A stretch of 64,000 nucleotides of DNA, from NCBI GenBank assembly GCA_034925905.1, contig JAYFRL010000014.1, positions 19,175 to 83,174 of the forward strand, in the 5' to 3' direction. Both the position numbers and the translations under genes were made by a program. Shown here piece after piece: positions 34,125-42,266 of the stretch. Below the pieces are notes generated by a model. That model was not told the DNA's origin and did not search any database. It saw only the letters and a list, made by a program, of their open reading frames with translations. Each line of letters opens with the position of its first letter. The first letter of the stretch is position 1. The stretch comes from JAYFRL01 sp034925905. GTDB lineage: Bacteria > Bacillota > Clostridia > Lachnospirales > Anaerotignaceae.

Positions 34125-34916
34125 ATGAAAACGGTTTTAACTATAGCCGGCTCGGATTCAAGCGGAGGCGCGGGAATACAGGCGGATATAAAAACGATAA
34201 CCATGCACGGGATGTACGCTATGAGCGCAATAACGGCGCTTACCGCGCAAAACACAACAGGGGTTTACGGTATATTTGAAGCTACGCCTGAATTTGTAGG
34301 CAATCAAATAGATTGCATATTTAACGATATACGTCCTGATGCGGTTAAAATAGGCATGGTTTCAAACAGCGAAATAATAGAGGTCATAGCGGAAAGGCTT
34401 AAAAAATATAATGCCAAAAATATTGTTGCGGATCCCGTTATGGTTTCAACCAGCGGAAGCAAGCTGCTTTCGGATGAGGCAAAAGATTCTCTTATAACAA
34501 AGCTTTTGCCGCTTGCCAGCGTTATAACACCGAATATACCCGAAGCTGAGGCTATAAGCGGGCTTAGCATAAAAACCGAGGAAGATATGCTTAAGGCCGC
34601 AGAAAAAATAGCCTCGGAAATAAAAGTGGCTGTTTTGGTTAAGGGTGGGCATCTTGTAAACGATGCTATTGATTTGCTTTATGAAAATGGTAAATATTCA
34701 TGGTTTAAGGGCAAAAGGATAAACACAAAAAATACTCACGGAACAGGCTGCACACTTTCGTCAGCCATAGCCTGCAACCTTGCCGCGGGCAAAAGCCTGG
34801 AAGAAAGCATAAAAGGCGCAAAGGAATATTTAACGGGCGCACTCTTGGCCGGGTTAGACCTTGGCAGCGGCAACGGACCTTTGATGCATAATTATATTTT
34901 TAAAGATGTAAAATAA
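34125..34916 (+). CDS. thiD: Hydroxymethylpyrimidine/phosphomethylpyrimidine kinase
   Basis: Phosphorylates HMP to HMP-P and HMP-PP. Ribokinase fold with TIAGSDSSGGAGIQADIKT at the N-terminus, VKIGMVSNSEIIE, VADPVMVSTSGSKLL and NTHGTGCTLSSAIACNLA near residue 205. 263 residues is normal. AAGAAGG precedes the ATG. Last gene of the TPP-riboswitch operon and followed by a GC-rich terminator. No de novo thiC or thiazole-synthesis genes occur in the operon, so it looks dedicated to salvage. Confidence 0.96.
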   Translation: MKTVLTIAGSDSSGGAGIQADIKTITMHGMYAMSAITALTAQNTTGVYGIFEATPEFVGNQIDCIFNDIRPDAVKIGMVSNSEIIEVIAERLKKYNAKNIVADPVMVSTSGSKLLSDEAKDSLITKLLPLASVITPNIPEAEAISGLSIKTEEDMLKAAEKIASEIKVAVLVKGGHLVNDAIDLLYENGKYSWFKGKRINTKNTHGTGCTLSSAIACNLAAGKSLEESIKGAKEYLTGALLAGLDLGSGNGPLMHNYIFKDVK

Positions 34917-34963
34917 TAAAAGTGTTTAAGCAAAGCCCTTTTTAAAAGGGGGCATCTCCTTAA

Positions 34964-34994
34964 CGGGCGCGCAGAAAATGCGCGCCTGTTTTTT
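34964..34994 (+). terminator. Terminator of the thiamin operon
   Basis: CGGGCGCGCA (34964-34973) pairs with TGCGCGCCTG (34979-34988), one G-U pair, then six T. Confidence 0.92.
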
Positions 34995-35058
34995 AAAAAT
35001 TTAAGAAAATATTCAGGCAAAGGAAAGGGCAATTTAAGGTCCTGCCGTATTTTTAGGC

Positions 35059-35086
35059 TTTACATATTTTTTAAAAATGGTAAAAT
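35059..35086 (+). promoter_or_regulatory. Promoter of the patatin-like gene
   Basis: TTTACA (35059-35064), 16-base spacer, TAAAAT (35081-35086). Confidence 0.55.
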
Positions 35087-35130
35087 ATTAAAAACCATAT
35101 AAATATTAAAACATAAAGAAGGGATTTTAT

Positions 35131-35973
35131 ATGTCAAAAACAGGCTTGGTGCTTGAAGGCGGCGGGATGAGAGGAATTTTTTCAGCTGGCGTTTTAGACG
35201 CTTTTTTGGATTATGGTATATCTTTTGAAAACTGTATAGGCGTTTCAGCCGGAGCTTGCCATGCATGCAGCTTTCTTGCAGGGCAAAGGGAGCGTTCCTT
35301 TAAAATTTCAACGGAATATCTGAACGACAAACGCTATTGCAGCCTTCATAGCCTTATAACCACGGGTGATTTGTTTGGTGTTGATATGAGCTATAATTTG
35401 ATACCAAGGGTGCTTAATCCTATAGATAACGAAGCTTTTTTAAAAAACCCCACGGTTTTTCAGGCTGTTGTTACAAATTGCAAAACAGGCGAAGCTGAAT
35501 ATCCTTTTATTAAGGATTTGTTTAAAGACCTTATATATATACGCGCTTCAAGCTCATTACCCGGCTTTTCAAGAATGGTTGAAATAGACGGCATCCGTTA
35601 TCTGGACGGAGGGATAACCGATTCCATACCGTTAAGACAGTCCATAAAGGAAGGCTGTGCCAAAAACGTGGTTGTTTTAACCCAGGTAAGGGATTACCGC
35701 AAGGAGCCTATGAGCATGAAGAACTTTTTTACGCGGAAATACCGCAGATATCCAAAGCTTGTTTCGGCTATGGAAAGAAGGCATGAGATGTATAACGACA
35801 CTCTGGATTTTATAGCCGGCGAGGAAAAAGCAGGCCGCGCTTTTGTTATAGCTCCGCCGCATCCTTTAGGCTTAAAACGTATCGAAAAGGACGCAAAAAA
35901 AATGAAGGAGTCATATGATACGGGATATAACGAAGCAAAAAGGCTTATCCCCGAAATAAAAGCCTTTTTATAG
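35131..35973 (+). CDS. Patatin-like phospholipase family protein
   Basis: Ser-Asp dyad lipid acyl hydrolase. The oxyanion loop GGGMRGIFSAGV (about residues 10-21), nucleophile in IGVSAGACHACS (Ser at about 40) and the catalytic Asp in LDGGITDSIPL (about 158) are all present, so it should be active. 280 residues, with no signal peptide or membrane segment, so cytoplasmic. AAGAAGGG precedes the ATG. It is a single gene between the thiamin operon and dfx. Substrate not known; YlbK/YqhO-like proteins are close relatives. Confidence 0.92.
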   Translation: MSKTGLVLEGGGMRGIFSAGVLDAFLDYGISFENCIGVSAGACHACSFLAGQRERSFKISTEYLNDKRYCSLHSLITTGDLFGVDMSYNLIPRVLNPIDNEAFLKNPTVFQAVVTNCKTGEAEYPFIKDLFKDLIYIRASSSLPGFSRMVEIDGIRYLDGGITDSIPLRQSIKEGCAKNVVVLTQVRDYRKEPMSMKNFFTRKYRRYPKLVSAMERRHEMYNDTLDFIAGEEKAGRAFVIAPPHPLGLKRIEKDAKKMKESYDTGYNEAKRLIPEIKAFL

Positions 35974-36017
35974 AATAAGGCAATAAGCGTAAGTTTTTAT
36001 AAATGCCTGTGTTCCTG

Positions 36018-36046
36018 TTGACGAAAATGGGTTTAAGATGTAAAAT
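36018..36046 (+). promoter_or_regulatory. Promoter of the desulfoferrodoxin gene
   Basis: TTGACG (36018-36023), 17-base spacer, TAAAAT (36041-36046). Confidence 0.7.
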
Positions 36047-36101
36047 TAAAAGACAGGCTTTATAAAAAACTAAAGCAAAAAACTATCTAAGGAGGTATTT
36101 T

Positions 36102-36482
36102 ATGTGCGAAAACAAATTTTTTATTTGTAAACATTGCGGAAATTTAATTGGTATGATACATAGTTCTGGCGTACCTATAATTTGCTGTGGTGAAAAAATG
36201 GCAGAGCTTATTCCAAATACTGTTGATGCTAACCAGGAAAAGCATGTTCCGGTTATTGAAGTTAAAGATAATATTGTAACCATTTCTGTAGGCTCCGTAG
36301 AACATCCTATGTCTGAAGAGCATTATATCCAATGGATATATATTCTCACAGAAAAGGGCGGACAACGTAAATGCCTCAAACCGGGCGACGCCCCTAAGGC
36401 TTCTTTTGCACTTAAGGATGACAAGCTTGTCGCCGCTTTTGCATACTGTAATCTCCATGGTCTTTGGAAGGCAGACGTATAA
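36102..36482 (+). CDS. dfx: Desulfoferrodoxin (2Fe superoxide reductase)
   Basis: Reduces superoxide to hydrogen peroxide in anaerobes without making oxygen. The N-terminal desulforedoxin-like domain has CKHCG (residues 10-14) and ICCGE (about 27-31), the four Cys of centre I. The catalytic domain has Glu/His ligands in EKHVPV and EHPMSEEHYIQWI, and the Cys-His of centre II in CNLHGLWKADV at the C-terminus. 126 residues is full length. AAGGAGG precedes the ATG. It is monocistronic, with its own promoter and terminator; an IS200-like element follows. Confidence 0.96.
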   Translation: MCENKFFICKHCGNLIGMIHSSGVPIICCGEKMAELIPNTVDANQEKHVPVIEVKDNIVTISVGSVEHPMSEEHYIQWIYILTEKGGQRKCLKPGDAPKASFALKDDKLVAAFAYCNLHGLWKADV

Positions 36483-36509
36483 TTTTTAAAAAATCGTAGA
36501 TTAAAAGAA

Positions 36510-36543
36510 GGACGGGCGCAGGAAATTTGCACACCGTCTTTTT
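36510..36543 (+). terminator. Terminator of dfx
   Basis: GGACGG (36510-36515) pairs with CCGTC (36534-36538), with inner GCA/TGC pairing, then TTTTT. Confidence 0.8.
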
Positions 36544-36568
36544 AATTGCAGCTTCAGCGGAAATAAAT

Positions 36569-37273
36569 CACCGGCTCTGCCAGTGAGAATAAAAATCTTT
36601 AGGTACAAGAAAACCACCTTTTGCTGGAATAAGTGCAGGGTTGCCAACCGCATTACGTAGCAAAAGGAGGTTTTATCGTGGACGACATACAGAATTTATC
36701 ACATTCAAAGTGGAGATGCCAGTATCACGTAGTGTTCGCTCCAAAATATCGACATAAGGAGATATATGGAAAATTAAAAGCGGATATCGGGTAAATACTG
36801 AGGAAGTTGTGTGAGCAAAAAAAGGTAGAGATCATAGAAGCGGAAGCGTGCCCAGACCATATCCATATGCCGGTGAGTATACTACCGAGCTTAAGCGGGG
36901 CACAGTTTATGGGATATCTTAAGGGAAAGAGCAGCTTGATGATATTCGATAGACATGCGAATTTGAAGTACAAGTATGGTAGTAGATACTTCTGGTGTCG
37001 AGGATATTACGTCGACACAGTAGGTCGCAATAAAAAAATAATTGCAGAGTACATAAAAAACCAACTGGAGGAAGACGTCGCATCAGATCAAATATCGCTC
37101 AAAGAATATATGAACTGGTTTACGGGTAGCAAGAATACAAAGGCGTAAGAAAAGACCGCTTTAGCTACGGTCTGTAGAAGTAATGCGGTTGGCGGACCTT
37201 CGATGCGTCTTGAGGCGCTGCGCCTGTAACATGCCCTTATAGGTCTGTGCATACCACGCGTTTTACGCGTGGT
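36569..37273 (+). mobile_element. IS200/IS605-type insertion sequence with a single, disabled tnpA
   Basis: A single-strand-transposing element carrying only a tnpA-like gene. Left-end hairpin: CACCGGC TCT GCCAGTG (36569-36585, one mismatch). Right-end hairpin: ACCACGCG (37253-37260) and CGCGTGGT (37266-37273). The RBS is sequestered by an inverted repeat in which 36610-36625 (AAAACCACCTTTTGCT) pairs with 36659-36674, one mismatch. There is also a perfect 14-bp inverted repeat, GCCAACCGCATTAC at 36643-36656 and its complement at 37180-37193, linking the two ends. Exact cleavage points and target bases are not determined. It lies between the dfx terminator and the stop of the GntP-type gene. 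Confidence 0.85.
36678..37148 (+). pseudogene. tnpA: IS200-type transposase tnpA interrupted by a stop codon
   Basis: HUH-type transposase (Y1 family). GTG 36678 follows AAGGAGG and the frame reads LSHSKWRCQYHVVFAPKYR, then TAA at 36792-36794 (codon 39), after which the same frame continues to 37148 with LRKLCEQKKVEIIEAEACPDHIH, split here as LRKLCEQKK and ACPDHIH. The HUH motif His-Ile-His is intact, and the region GYYVDTVGRN bearing the catalytic Tyr is present. The usual residue at the TAA position is Lys or Glu in related proteins, so a single base change explains it. HMPVSI replaces the common HMLVSI. Not active unless readthrough occurs. Confidence 0.88.
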
Positions 37274-37308
37274 CATGATTTGTTGTTTAAGGTATTCAGC
37301 CGGGCTTT

Positions 37309-38607
37309 TTATGAAAAACCCATCAAAGCAAGAGGCAGCGCAATTGCAAAAAGGCATATTGTCGGGATAAGTGCGCCTGCTATATATGTTGTCCAAAAGG
37401 TGTTTTTATAGCTTGTTTTGCATATCATGTTTATTGAAACCAGGGATCCGTTGTGCGGAACTATATGCATTGATGCAGTAGACAGGGATATAAGCCGGTG
37501 GATAACCCCAAGATTATATCCTGCGGCGGAAAAACCCTTAAACATGTCGTAAAAAGTGCCTGAGACCATAAGCGCCGAATTTGAGGTTGAGCCTAGACAA
37601 AAGCTCATTGCCTGGCTTATAAATATTGTTATTAAATAAGGGTGCATGTGTGAATTTTGGGCATATGCCGACAGCACCGAAAAAATCTCGGTTTTTGCAA
37701 GCACAGCACCAAATCCGCCCATCATGGAATAGCAAAAAAGCGGTTCCACGCAAAGCTTTGCCCCGGAATTTATGGTTTTAAGCCATTCTTTAAACGGAAA
37801 GCTTTTATGCATGAGGATAAGCGCGGTTGCCGAACCTGCAAAAAGAGCCGTGCCTATTTCCGCTTTGATAACATTAAAAATAACTATCGTAACTATTATA
37901 GGCGTTATTGATATTAAAATCCCGGGGAATTTTCCCGAAGGGACATTTTTGCTGCCAAGCTCGTCAAAGGCTTCAAAAACCTTGCCTTTTCTCTGCCATG
38001 CCTTTGCCTGGTAATCGCAGTATGACGAGCATAAAACAAACATAAAAATACCCGCGGCAAGGCCGGGAATAAGGCCTGCCCCGGAGCTTGTGCCGAGGTT
38101 TTTCATAACCGATATATTTGTTAAGGTAGGCGCAAAAGGCGTGGACATCGAAAAAGTCCATGCTCCGGAAACTATTGCCGCAACTATTATATGCTTGCTG
38201 AAGTTTGCTTTTTTACAAAGTAAAAGGCATATGGGATACATGGTTATATATGCGCCAAAGCCAAGCCCGCCGTAGGTTAAAACGCCGGTGGCCGTTATCA
38301 TTGCCCATACGCAGTGTTTAATTCCGAAGAAGCGGGATATCCATTCGGCTATACTGTGGCTTGCTCCCGTTTTAATCATTATTTCGCCGAATATATAGCT
38401 TAAAAGGAACATAAAAAGAGCCTTTTGCATGACGTTTGAGGTGCCCAGAGCATATGTTACAAAAACCGTTTCTGTAGGATTAAGGTTTTCAAAGAAACAA
38501 AGAGCCAAAACGCAGGCAGGAGTTACAAATATCGGGCTAAAACCCTTATACATCGCCATTATTAAAATGGCGAAAACAATTATCAGCCCCAATACCGCCT
38601 TAAACAT
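37309..38607 (-). CDS. GntP-family permease
   Basis: Hydrophobic transporter of 432 residues, about 12 membrane segments, of the gluconate:H+ symporter (GntP) family. Family-like segments include TGVLTYGGLGFGAYITMYPI, STPFAPTLTNISVMK and the C-terminal SMHIVPHNGSLVSI. Substrates in the family are sugar acids and other carboxylates; this one cannot be assigned. AAGGAGAATTTGT precedes the ATG at 38607. It is 19 bases after glmM and likely cotranscribed. The gene ends within a few bases of what looks like half a terminator, and the IS200-like element follows it. Confidence 0.85.
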   Translation of the reverse strand: MFKAVLGLIIVFAILIMAMYKGFSPIFVTPACVLALCFFENLNPTETVFVTYALGTSNVMQKALFMFLLSYIFGEIMIKTGASHSIAEWISRFFGIKHCVWAMITATGVLTYGGLGFGAYITMYPICLLLCKKANFSKHIIVAAIVSGAWTFSMSTPFAPTLTNISVMKNLGTSSGAGLIPGLAAGIFMFVLCSSYCDYQAKAWQRKGKVFEAFDELGSKNVPSGKFPGILISITPIIVTIVIFNVIKAEIGTALFAGSATALILMHKSFPFKEWLKTINSGAKLCVEPLFCYSMMGGFGAVLAKTEIFSVLSAYAQNSHMHPYLITIFISQAMSFCLGSTSNSALMVSGTFYDMFKGFSAAGYNLGVIHRLISLSTASMHIVPHNGSLVSINMICKTSYKNTFWTTYIAGALIPTICLFAIALPLALMGFS

Positions 38608-38626
38608 ACAAATTCTCCTTAAATGT

Positions 38627-39982
38627 CTATTTATTCAGCTCCTTTTCTATTAGAAGCGCCAAAGCCTTGGCGTCTTTTTCTATTTCGCACGGGTCTGAAC
38701 CTTCAAGCATAACTCGAACAAGCGGTTCTGTTCCCGAAGTTCTTATAAGCACTCGGCCTCTGCCTTCGTATTTTTTTGAAAGCAAAGAAATGGCTGAATT
38801 AACGGCTTCAAATTCAGCGTATTTGTTTTTGGTTTCATTTGTAACCTTTGCATTTATCAAAACCTGTGGTAAAACATGCATGCACTCTGCAAGCGAGGAG
38901 GCCTTTTTGCCGCTTTCTTTAAGCACGCTTAAAAGCTTTATGCCGGTTAAAATACCGTCTCCTGTTGTGTTATGGTCTAAGAAAATGATATGTCCGGATT
39001 GTTCGCCGCCTAAGTTATAGCCGTTTTTAACCATATGCTCCAAAACATACCTGTCTCCCACGTTTGTGGCTTCAATGTTTATACCGTTTTCTCTGCCCAT
39101 TATGGAAAAGCCCATGTTGCTCATAACAGTACCAACTATAGTGTCTTTTTTTAAAGTACCCTTTTTTTTCATATGTATTCCGCATATGGAAAGAATTTTA
39201 TCGCCATCTATTTCATTTCCGTTTTCGTCTATGGCAAGGCATCTGTCTGCATCGCCATCGAAGGCCAGGCCAATGTCTGCGCCAACCTCTTTAACATATT
39301 CCTTAAGACCTTCTATATGCGTTGAACCGCAGTTATAATTTATATTTATTCCGTTTGGCTCGTTATTTATTATATAAAGTTTTGCACCCAAGTTTAAAAA
39401 AGCAATGGGCGCAGCTTTATATGAAGCGCCGTTTGCGCAATCCAAGGCAACCTTAATACCATCTAAGCGGGAAAGGGCTGATTTTGTTAAAAAATTTATA
39501 TAATCCTCAAGTGCATCCTCGCAAACAATTTTTGTGCCTATGCCTCCCCCGGTGGGGAAAGGCAGGGAAGAAAGCCCGCCGTTTAAAATCAAGGCTTCTA
39601 TTTCGTTTTCGAGCTCATCGGGTAGCTTAAAGCCTTCCGAGTCGAAAAATTTTATGCCGTTATACTGGGCAGGATTATGTGAAGCTGAAATCATAATCCC
39701 TGCGTTTAATTTATATTCTCTTACGGAATATGCAACGGCAGGAGTGGGAATAACGCCTGCCAAAACAGCGTGCGCGCCAACCGAACAAATACCGGCGCAA
39801 AGTGCGGATTCAAGCATATCCCCTGATATACGCGTATCCATGGCCACAAGAATATTTGGGGAGAGGCTCATTTTTTTTGTTAAAACATAGGCGCCTGCCC
39901 TTCCCAGGGAATAAGCAAGTTCACAGGTAAGCTCAGTGTTTGCAATACCTCTGACTCCGTCTGTGCCGAAAAGTTTGCCCAT
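38627..39982 (-). CDS. glmM: Phosphoglucosamine mutase
   Basis: Converts glucosamine-6-phosphate to glucosamine-1-phosphate for peptidoglycan and teichoic acid precursors. It starts MGKLFGTDGVRGIAN, has the phosphoserine loop MISASHNPAQYNGIKFF (about residues 97-113), the metal loop FDGDADRCLAID (about 235-246) and the C-terminal phosphate-binding RTSGTEPLVRVM. 451 residues. ATG 39982 follows AGGAGGATAATT; an earlier in-frame start is rejected. Its own promoter lies at 40013-40042, and a GntP-type permease follows. Confidence 0.97.
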   Translation of the reverse strand: MGKLFGTDGVRGIANTELTCELAYSLGRAGAYVLTKKMSLSPNILVAMDTRISGDMLESALCAGICSVGAHAVLAGVIPTPAVAYSVREYKLNAGIMISASHNPAQYNGIKFFDSEGFKLPDELENEIEALILNGGLSSLPFPTGGGIGTKIVCEDALEDYINFLTKSALSRLDGIKVALDCANGASYKAAPIAFLNLGAKLYIINNEPNGININYNCGSTHIEGLKEYVKEVGADIGLAFDGDADRCLAIDENGNEIDGDKILSICGIHMKKKGTLKKDTIVGTVMSNMGFSIMGRENGINIEATNVGDRYVLEHMVKNGYNLGGEQSGHIIFLDHNTTGDGILTGIKLLSVLKESGKKASSLAECMHVLPQVLINAKVTNETKNKYAEFEAVNSAISLLSKKYEGRGRVLIRTSGTEPLVRVMLEGSDPCEIEKDAKALALLIEKELNK

Positions 39983-40012
39983 AATTATCCTCCTAAACAA
40001 AAAGTCTTCTTA

Positions 40013-40042
40013 ATTATAACATTTTATATATGCCATACACAA
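40013..40042 (-). promoter_or_regulatory. Promoter of glmM
   Basis: Read on the minus strand: TTGTGT (40042-40037), 18-base spacer, TATAAT (40018-40013). Confidence 0.6.
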
Positions 40043-40106
40043 TAATATTAGAGTTTTTTAAGAGTTTATTTAACTATAAATCAGATATTCTTTAAGTCGA
40101 AATGTA

Positions 40107-40135
40107 TTGCCAAAATGCGAAATGTGTTATATAAT
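40107..40135 (+). promoter_or_regulatory. Promoter upstream of the HPt gene leader
   Basis: TTGCCA (40107-40112), 17-base spacer, consensus TATAAT (40130-40135). Transcription would start near 40142, over 200 bases before the HPt gene. Confidence 0.7.
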
Positions 40136-40141
40136 ATTATA

Positions 40142-40293
40142 AAACGGTAAAAAATACCATTTTTATGTAACCGTTAATGATTCTAAGCCGACTTTTTTTT
40201 GTATTAAAGCCGGCTTAAAATAAGCAAAAAAATTAAAATATATTAGAGCACATACGGTTGATAAAATAAAACTGCAATGAAGTTTTTTTATTA
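40142..40293 (+). ncRNA. Candidate structured leader or small RNA before the HPt gene
   Basis: Starting at the predicted transcription start are: hairpin 1, AACGGT (40143-40148) with ACCGTT (40170-40175) and inner A/T pairing; hairpin 2, TAAGCCG (40184-40190) with CGGCTTA (40211-40217), extended by CTTT/AAAG; and an A/T-rich hairpin, AAAACT/AGTTTT, followed by a T run near 40285-40293, which looks like a weak terminator. It could be a short RNA or an attenuating leader. No known riboswitch core was recognised. Confidence 0.4.
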
Positions 40294-40363
40294 TTACGGT
40301 ATTTATTGTTATTTAGGATAAAATAGTTTTGTAGCCTGAATTTTTGAAAAGGAAGTTTTTTTT

Positions 40364-40726
40364 GTGGATATTTTAAAGCTTATTGATTCCGGTATAAATT
40401 ATGAAGAAGGACTAAAAAGGTTTTTAGGCAACCATGAAATGTATGAGCGTATGCTTGTTGTTTTTATAAACGATGAAAATTTTAAAAACGCTAAAAAAAA
40501 CATTAAAGATAAAAATTATGAAGCCTTGTTTAGCTGTGTGCATGAGATAAAAGGTATGAGCGGGAACTTAAGCCTTACATCTCTTTACAACGAAGCTTCT
40601 GAATTTGTCTGCTTTTTAAAAAACAAAAATTTCAAGGATTTTAACGAGGCTTTTTCAAGATTTGAAAATGAATATTTAAAGATCGTATCTGCTATAGAAG
40701 CAGCTGTTGAATTAAAAATGGAATGA
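40364..40726 (+). CDS. HPt (histidine phosphotransfer) domain protein
   Basis: A stand-alone 120-residue four-helix phosphotransfer protein for a multistep phosphorelay. The signature H-x-x-K-G is at H60, in CVHEIKGMSGNLSLTSLYNEA. GTG 40364 is preceded by AAAGGAAG. There is no kinase or response regulator next to it, so its partners are elsewhere in the genome. It may lie behind an attenuating leader (see 40142-40293). A strong bidirectional terminator follows. Confidence 0.85.
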   Translation: MDILKLIDSGINYEEGLKRFLGNHEMYERMLVVFINDENFKNAKKNIKDKNYEALFSCVHEIKGMSGNLSLTSLYNEASEFVCFLKNKNFKDFNEAFSRFENEYLKIVSAIEAAVELKME

Positions 40727-40766
40727 AGCTATTTTAAAAAGCTTCTTAAAAACAATTGTTCTTTAC

Positions 40767-40803
40767 AAAAAAAAGCGGAAGCCTATGGCTTCCGCTTTTT
40801 TTG
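40767..40803. terminator. Bidirectional terminator after the HPt gene
   Basis: AGCGGAAGCC (40774-40783) pairs perfectly with GGCTTCCGCT (40787-40796), with A and T runs on either side. It also faces the rubrerythrin remnant coming from the right. Confidence 0.9.
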
Positions 40804-40814
40804 GCATATATTTA

Positions 40815-41108
40815 TTAATGATTTTCTTTTCTTACTTCAAAAAAGCTTTGGCTATAGCTGAAAACAGGATATACTTCAGGAGCTTTTTTGCCTATAACGA
40901 GATGACCGCAAACACGGCATTCCCATATTGCATCCTCTTTTTTTTCAAACACTTTTTTCATTTTAACATTGTTAAGCAGTTTGCGATAGCGTTCTCATGC
41001 GATTTTTCAATTGCGGCAACGCGGCGAAAACGTGCGGCAAGCTCGGAGAAACCTTCAGCTTCGGCGTCTTTGGCGAAGCGGGAACACATATCCACCCATA
41101 GCCTTAAT
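40815..41108 (-). pseudogene. Rubrerythrin remnant: truncated, frameshifted and missing metal ligands
   Basis: Reading the minus strand, one frame gives LWVDMCSRFAKDAEAEGF and AARFRRVAAIEKSHE; after a one-base deletion near 40991-40993 another frame continues RYRKLLNNVKMKKVFEKKE, then AIWECRVCGHLVIGKKAPEV and ends YSQSFFEVRKENH (stop 40815-40817). This is the C-terminal half of a rubrerythrin with a rubredoxin-like tail. The first CxxC is kept (CRVC), but the second pair CPxC has become YPVF. The N-terminal ferritin-like half is gone; upstream sequence is unrelated A/T-rich DNA. An oxidative-stress gene has decayed here, while dfx remains nearby. Confidence 0.85.
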
Positions 41109-41505
41109 CCCTTATTTTTAAAATTTTTTTGTTGTGATTAAAAGTATAAAGCTTTTGATGTGTGGGTTCGGTGATAAGAGTTATCCTTTTGCTTTAAAAA
41201 GTGCAAATATATAGTTTGAAATTTAAACCCGAGATTTTTATATACTGTATATTTTTATAATTTGGGAAAAAAAGTGTCTGATGGTTTAAGGGAGTTGATG
41301 TTTTTGTTTTACCCGCAAGTAGTAAAATAAATGTATACATGCTTAGGGTATCCTTATATAAAAACATTTTTATGTTCTCTAGAAACAAAGCATTAATTTG
41401 CAGGGCAGCAATTTTTATGGCGTAAGGCATAAAATGAGCAAAAAACAAAGAATTTCCTAAGCAGTCTAAAAAACAGAAGCGCTTTGCTTTTTTAAAGCTG
41501 TTTAA
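41109..41505. other. A/T-rich intergenic region without a recognised gene
   Basis: About 400 bases upstream of the Crp/Fnr gene. A minus-strand frame at 41194-41448 encodes 84 residues without a clear ribosome site or recognisable family, so I do not call it. No riboswitch, tRNA or strong repeat is seen. It probably contains the decayed upstream part of the rubrerythrin locus. Confidence 0.6.
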
Positions 41506-41533
41506 TTGACATGTGTTTCAAATATAGTATAAT
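41506..41533 (+). promoter_or_regulatory. Promoter of the Crp/Fnr-family regulator gene
   Basis: Consensus TTGACA (41506-41511), 16-base spacer, TATAAT (41528-41533). Confidence 0.75.
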
Positions 41534-41561
41534 TATATTTAGCCTCAAAGGAGGGAACCAA

Positions 41562-42218
41562 ATGAATATTTCCGATTATTTTCCGATTTGGGATAAGCTC
41601 TCCGAAGCGGAGCGCAAAGAGATTGAAAACGCAGCGCAAAAACGCATTGCGCCAAAGGGTACTCTTTTACATAACGGTTCTGCCGATTGCGTAGGTCTTT
41701 TTATAATAAGCTCAGGTCAACTGCGGGCGTTTATACTCTCAGAAGAAGGGCGCGAGATAACGATATACCGTTTATTTGAAAGGGATATCTGTCTTTTTTC
41801 AGCATCCTGCATGATGTCCAGCATACAGTTTGAGATTATCATAGAAGCGGAAAAGGACTCCGAGCTTTGGATAATACCTACAGATGTTTATAAAAAGATT
41901 ATGGAAGCCTCCGCTACGATAGCAAACTATACAAACCAGATAATGGCCTCGCGTTTTTCCGAGGTTATGTGGCTTGTAGAGCAGGTTATGTGGAAAAGCT
42001 TTGATAAACGCCTCGCCGCTTTCCTGCTTGAAGAAAGCGCCATTGAAGAGGCAGACTCTTTAAAAATAACGCACGAGAAAATCGCAAACCATATGGGAAC
42101 CGCCCGTGAGGTTGTAACCCGGATGCTAAGGTATTTCCAGTCTGAGGATATGGTTTTCCTTTCCCGCGGCACAATAGAAATTACCGATCGTGAAGGCTTA
42201 GAGGCTCTTGCGGAATAA
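41562..42218 (+). CDS. Crp/Fnr-family transcriptional regulator
   Basis: Cyclic-nucleotide-binding-type fold (about residues 10-130) and a C-terminal winged helix with ITHEKIANHMGTAREVVTRML (shown in part as ITHEKIANHMGTAREVVTR), about 163-183. No N-terminal four-cysteine Fnr cluster is present, so an oxygen-sensing Fe-S cluster is unlikely; the effector is unknown. 218 residues, ATG after AAAGGAGGG. It faces the redox operon (thioredoxin, ferredoxins, NapH-like protein) across a shared bidirectional terminator. A Crp/Fnr-like palindrome occurs at that operon's promoter, about 1.6 kb away, so the operon is a candidate target. Confidence 0.9.
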   Translation: MNISDYFPIWDKLSEAERKEIENAAQKRIAPKGTLLHNGSADCVGLFIISSGQLRAFILSEEGREITIYRLFERDICLFSASCMMSSIQFEIIIEAEKDSELWIIPTDVYKKIMEASATIANYTNQIMASRFSEVMWLVEQVMWKSFDKRLAAFLLEESAIEEADSLKITHEKIANHMGTAREVVTRMLRYFQSEDMVFLSRGTIEITDREGLEALAE

Positions 42219-42223
42219 TAAAA

Positions 42224-42266
42224 ACAAAAAGACCGTTTGGAGAAAACTCCTCACGGTCTTTTTGTT
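42224..42266. terminator. Bidirectional terminator between Crp/Fnr gene and trxA
   Basis: AAAAAGACCGT pairs with ACGGTCTTTTT, with an inner GGAG/CTCC stem around AAAA. It overlaps the end of trxA by a couple of bases. Confidence 0.9.

Noticed and set aside
36807..37148. Separate protein from the second part of tnpA
   Set aside because: It is the downstream piece of the same transposase after the TAA; no ribosome site supports independent translation.
41194..41448. Minus-strand 84-residue frame
   Set aside because: No clear ribosome site or family; A/T-rich DNA often yields such frames.
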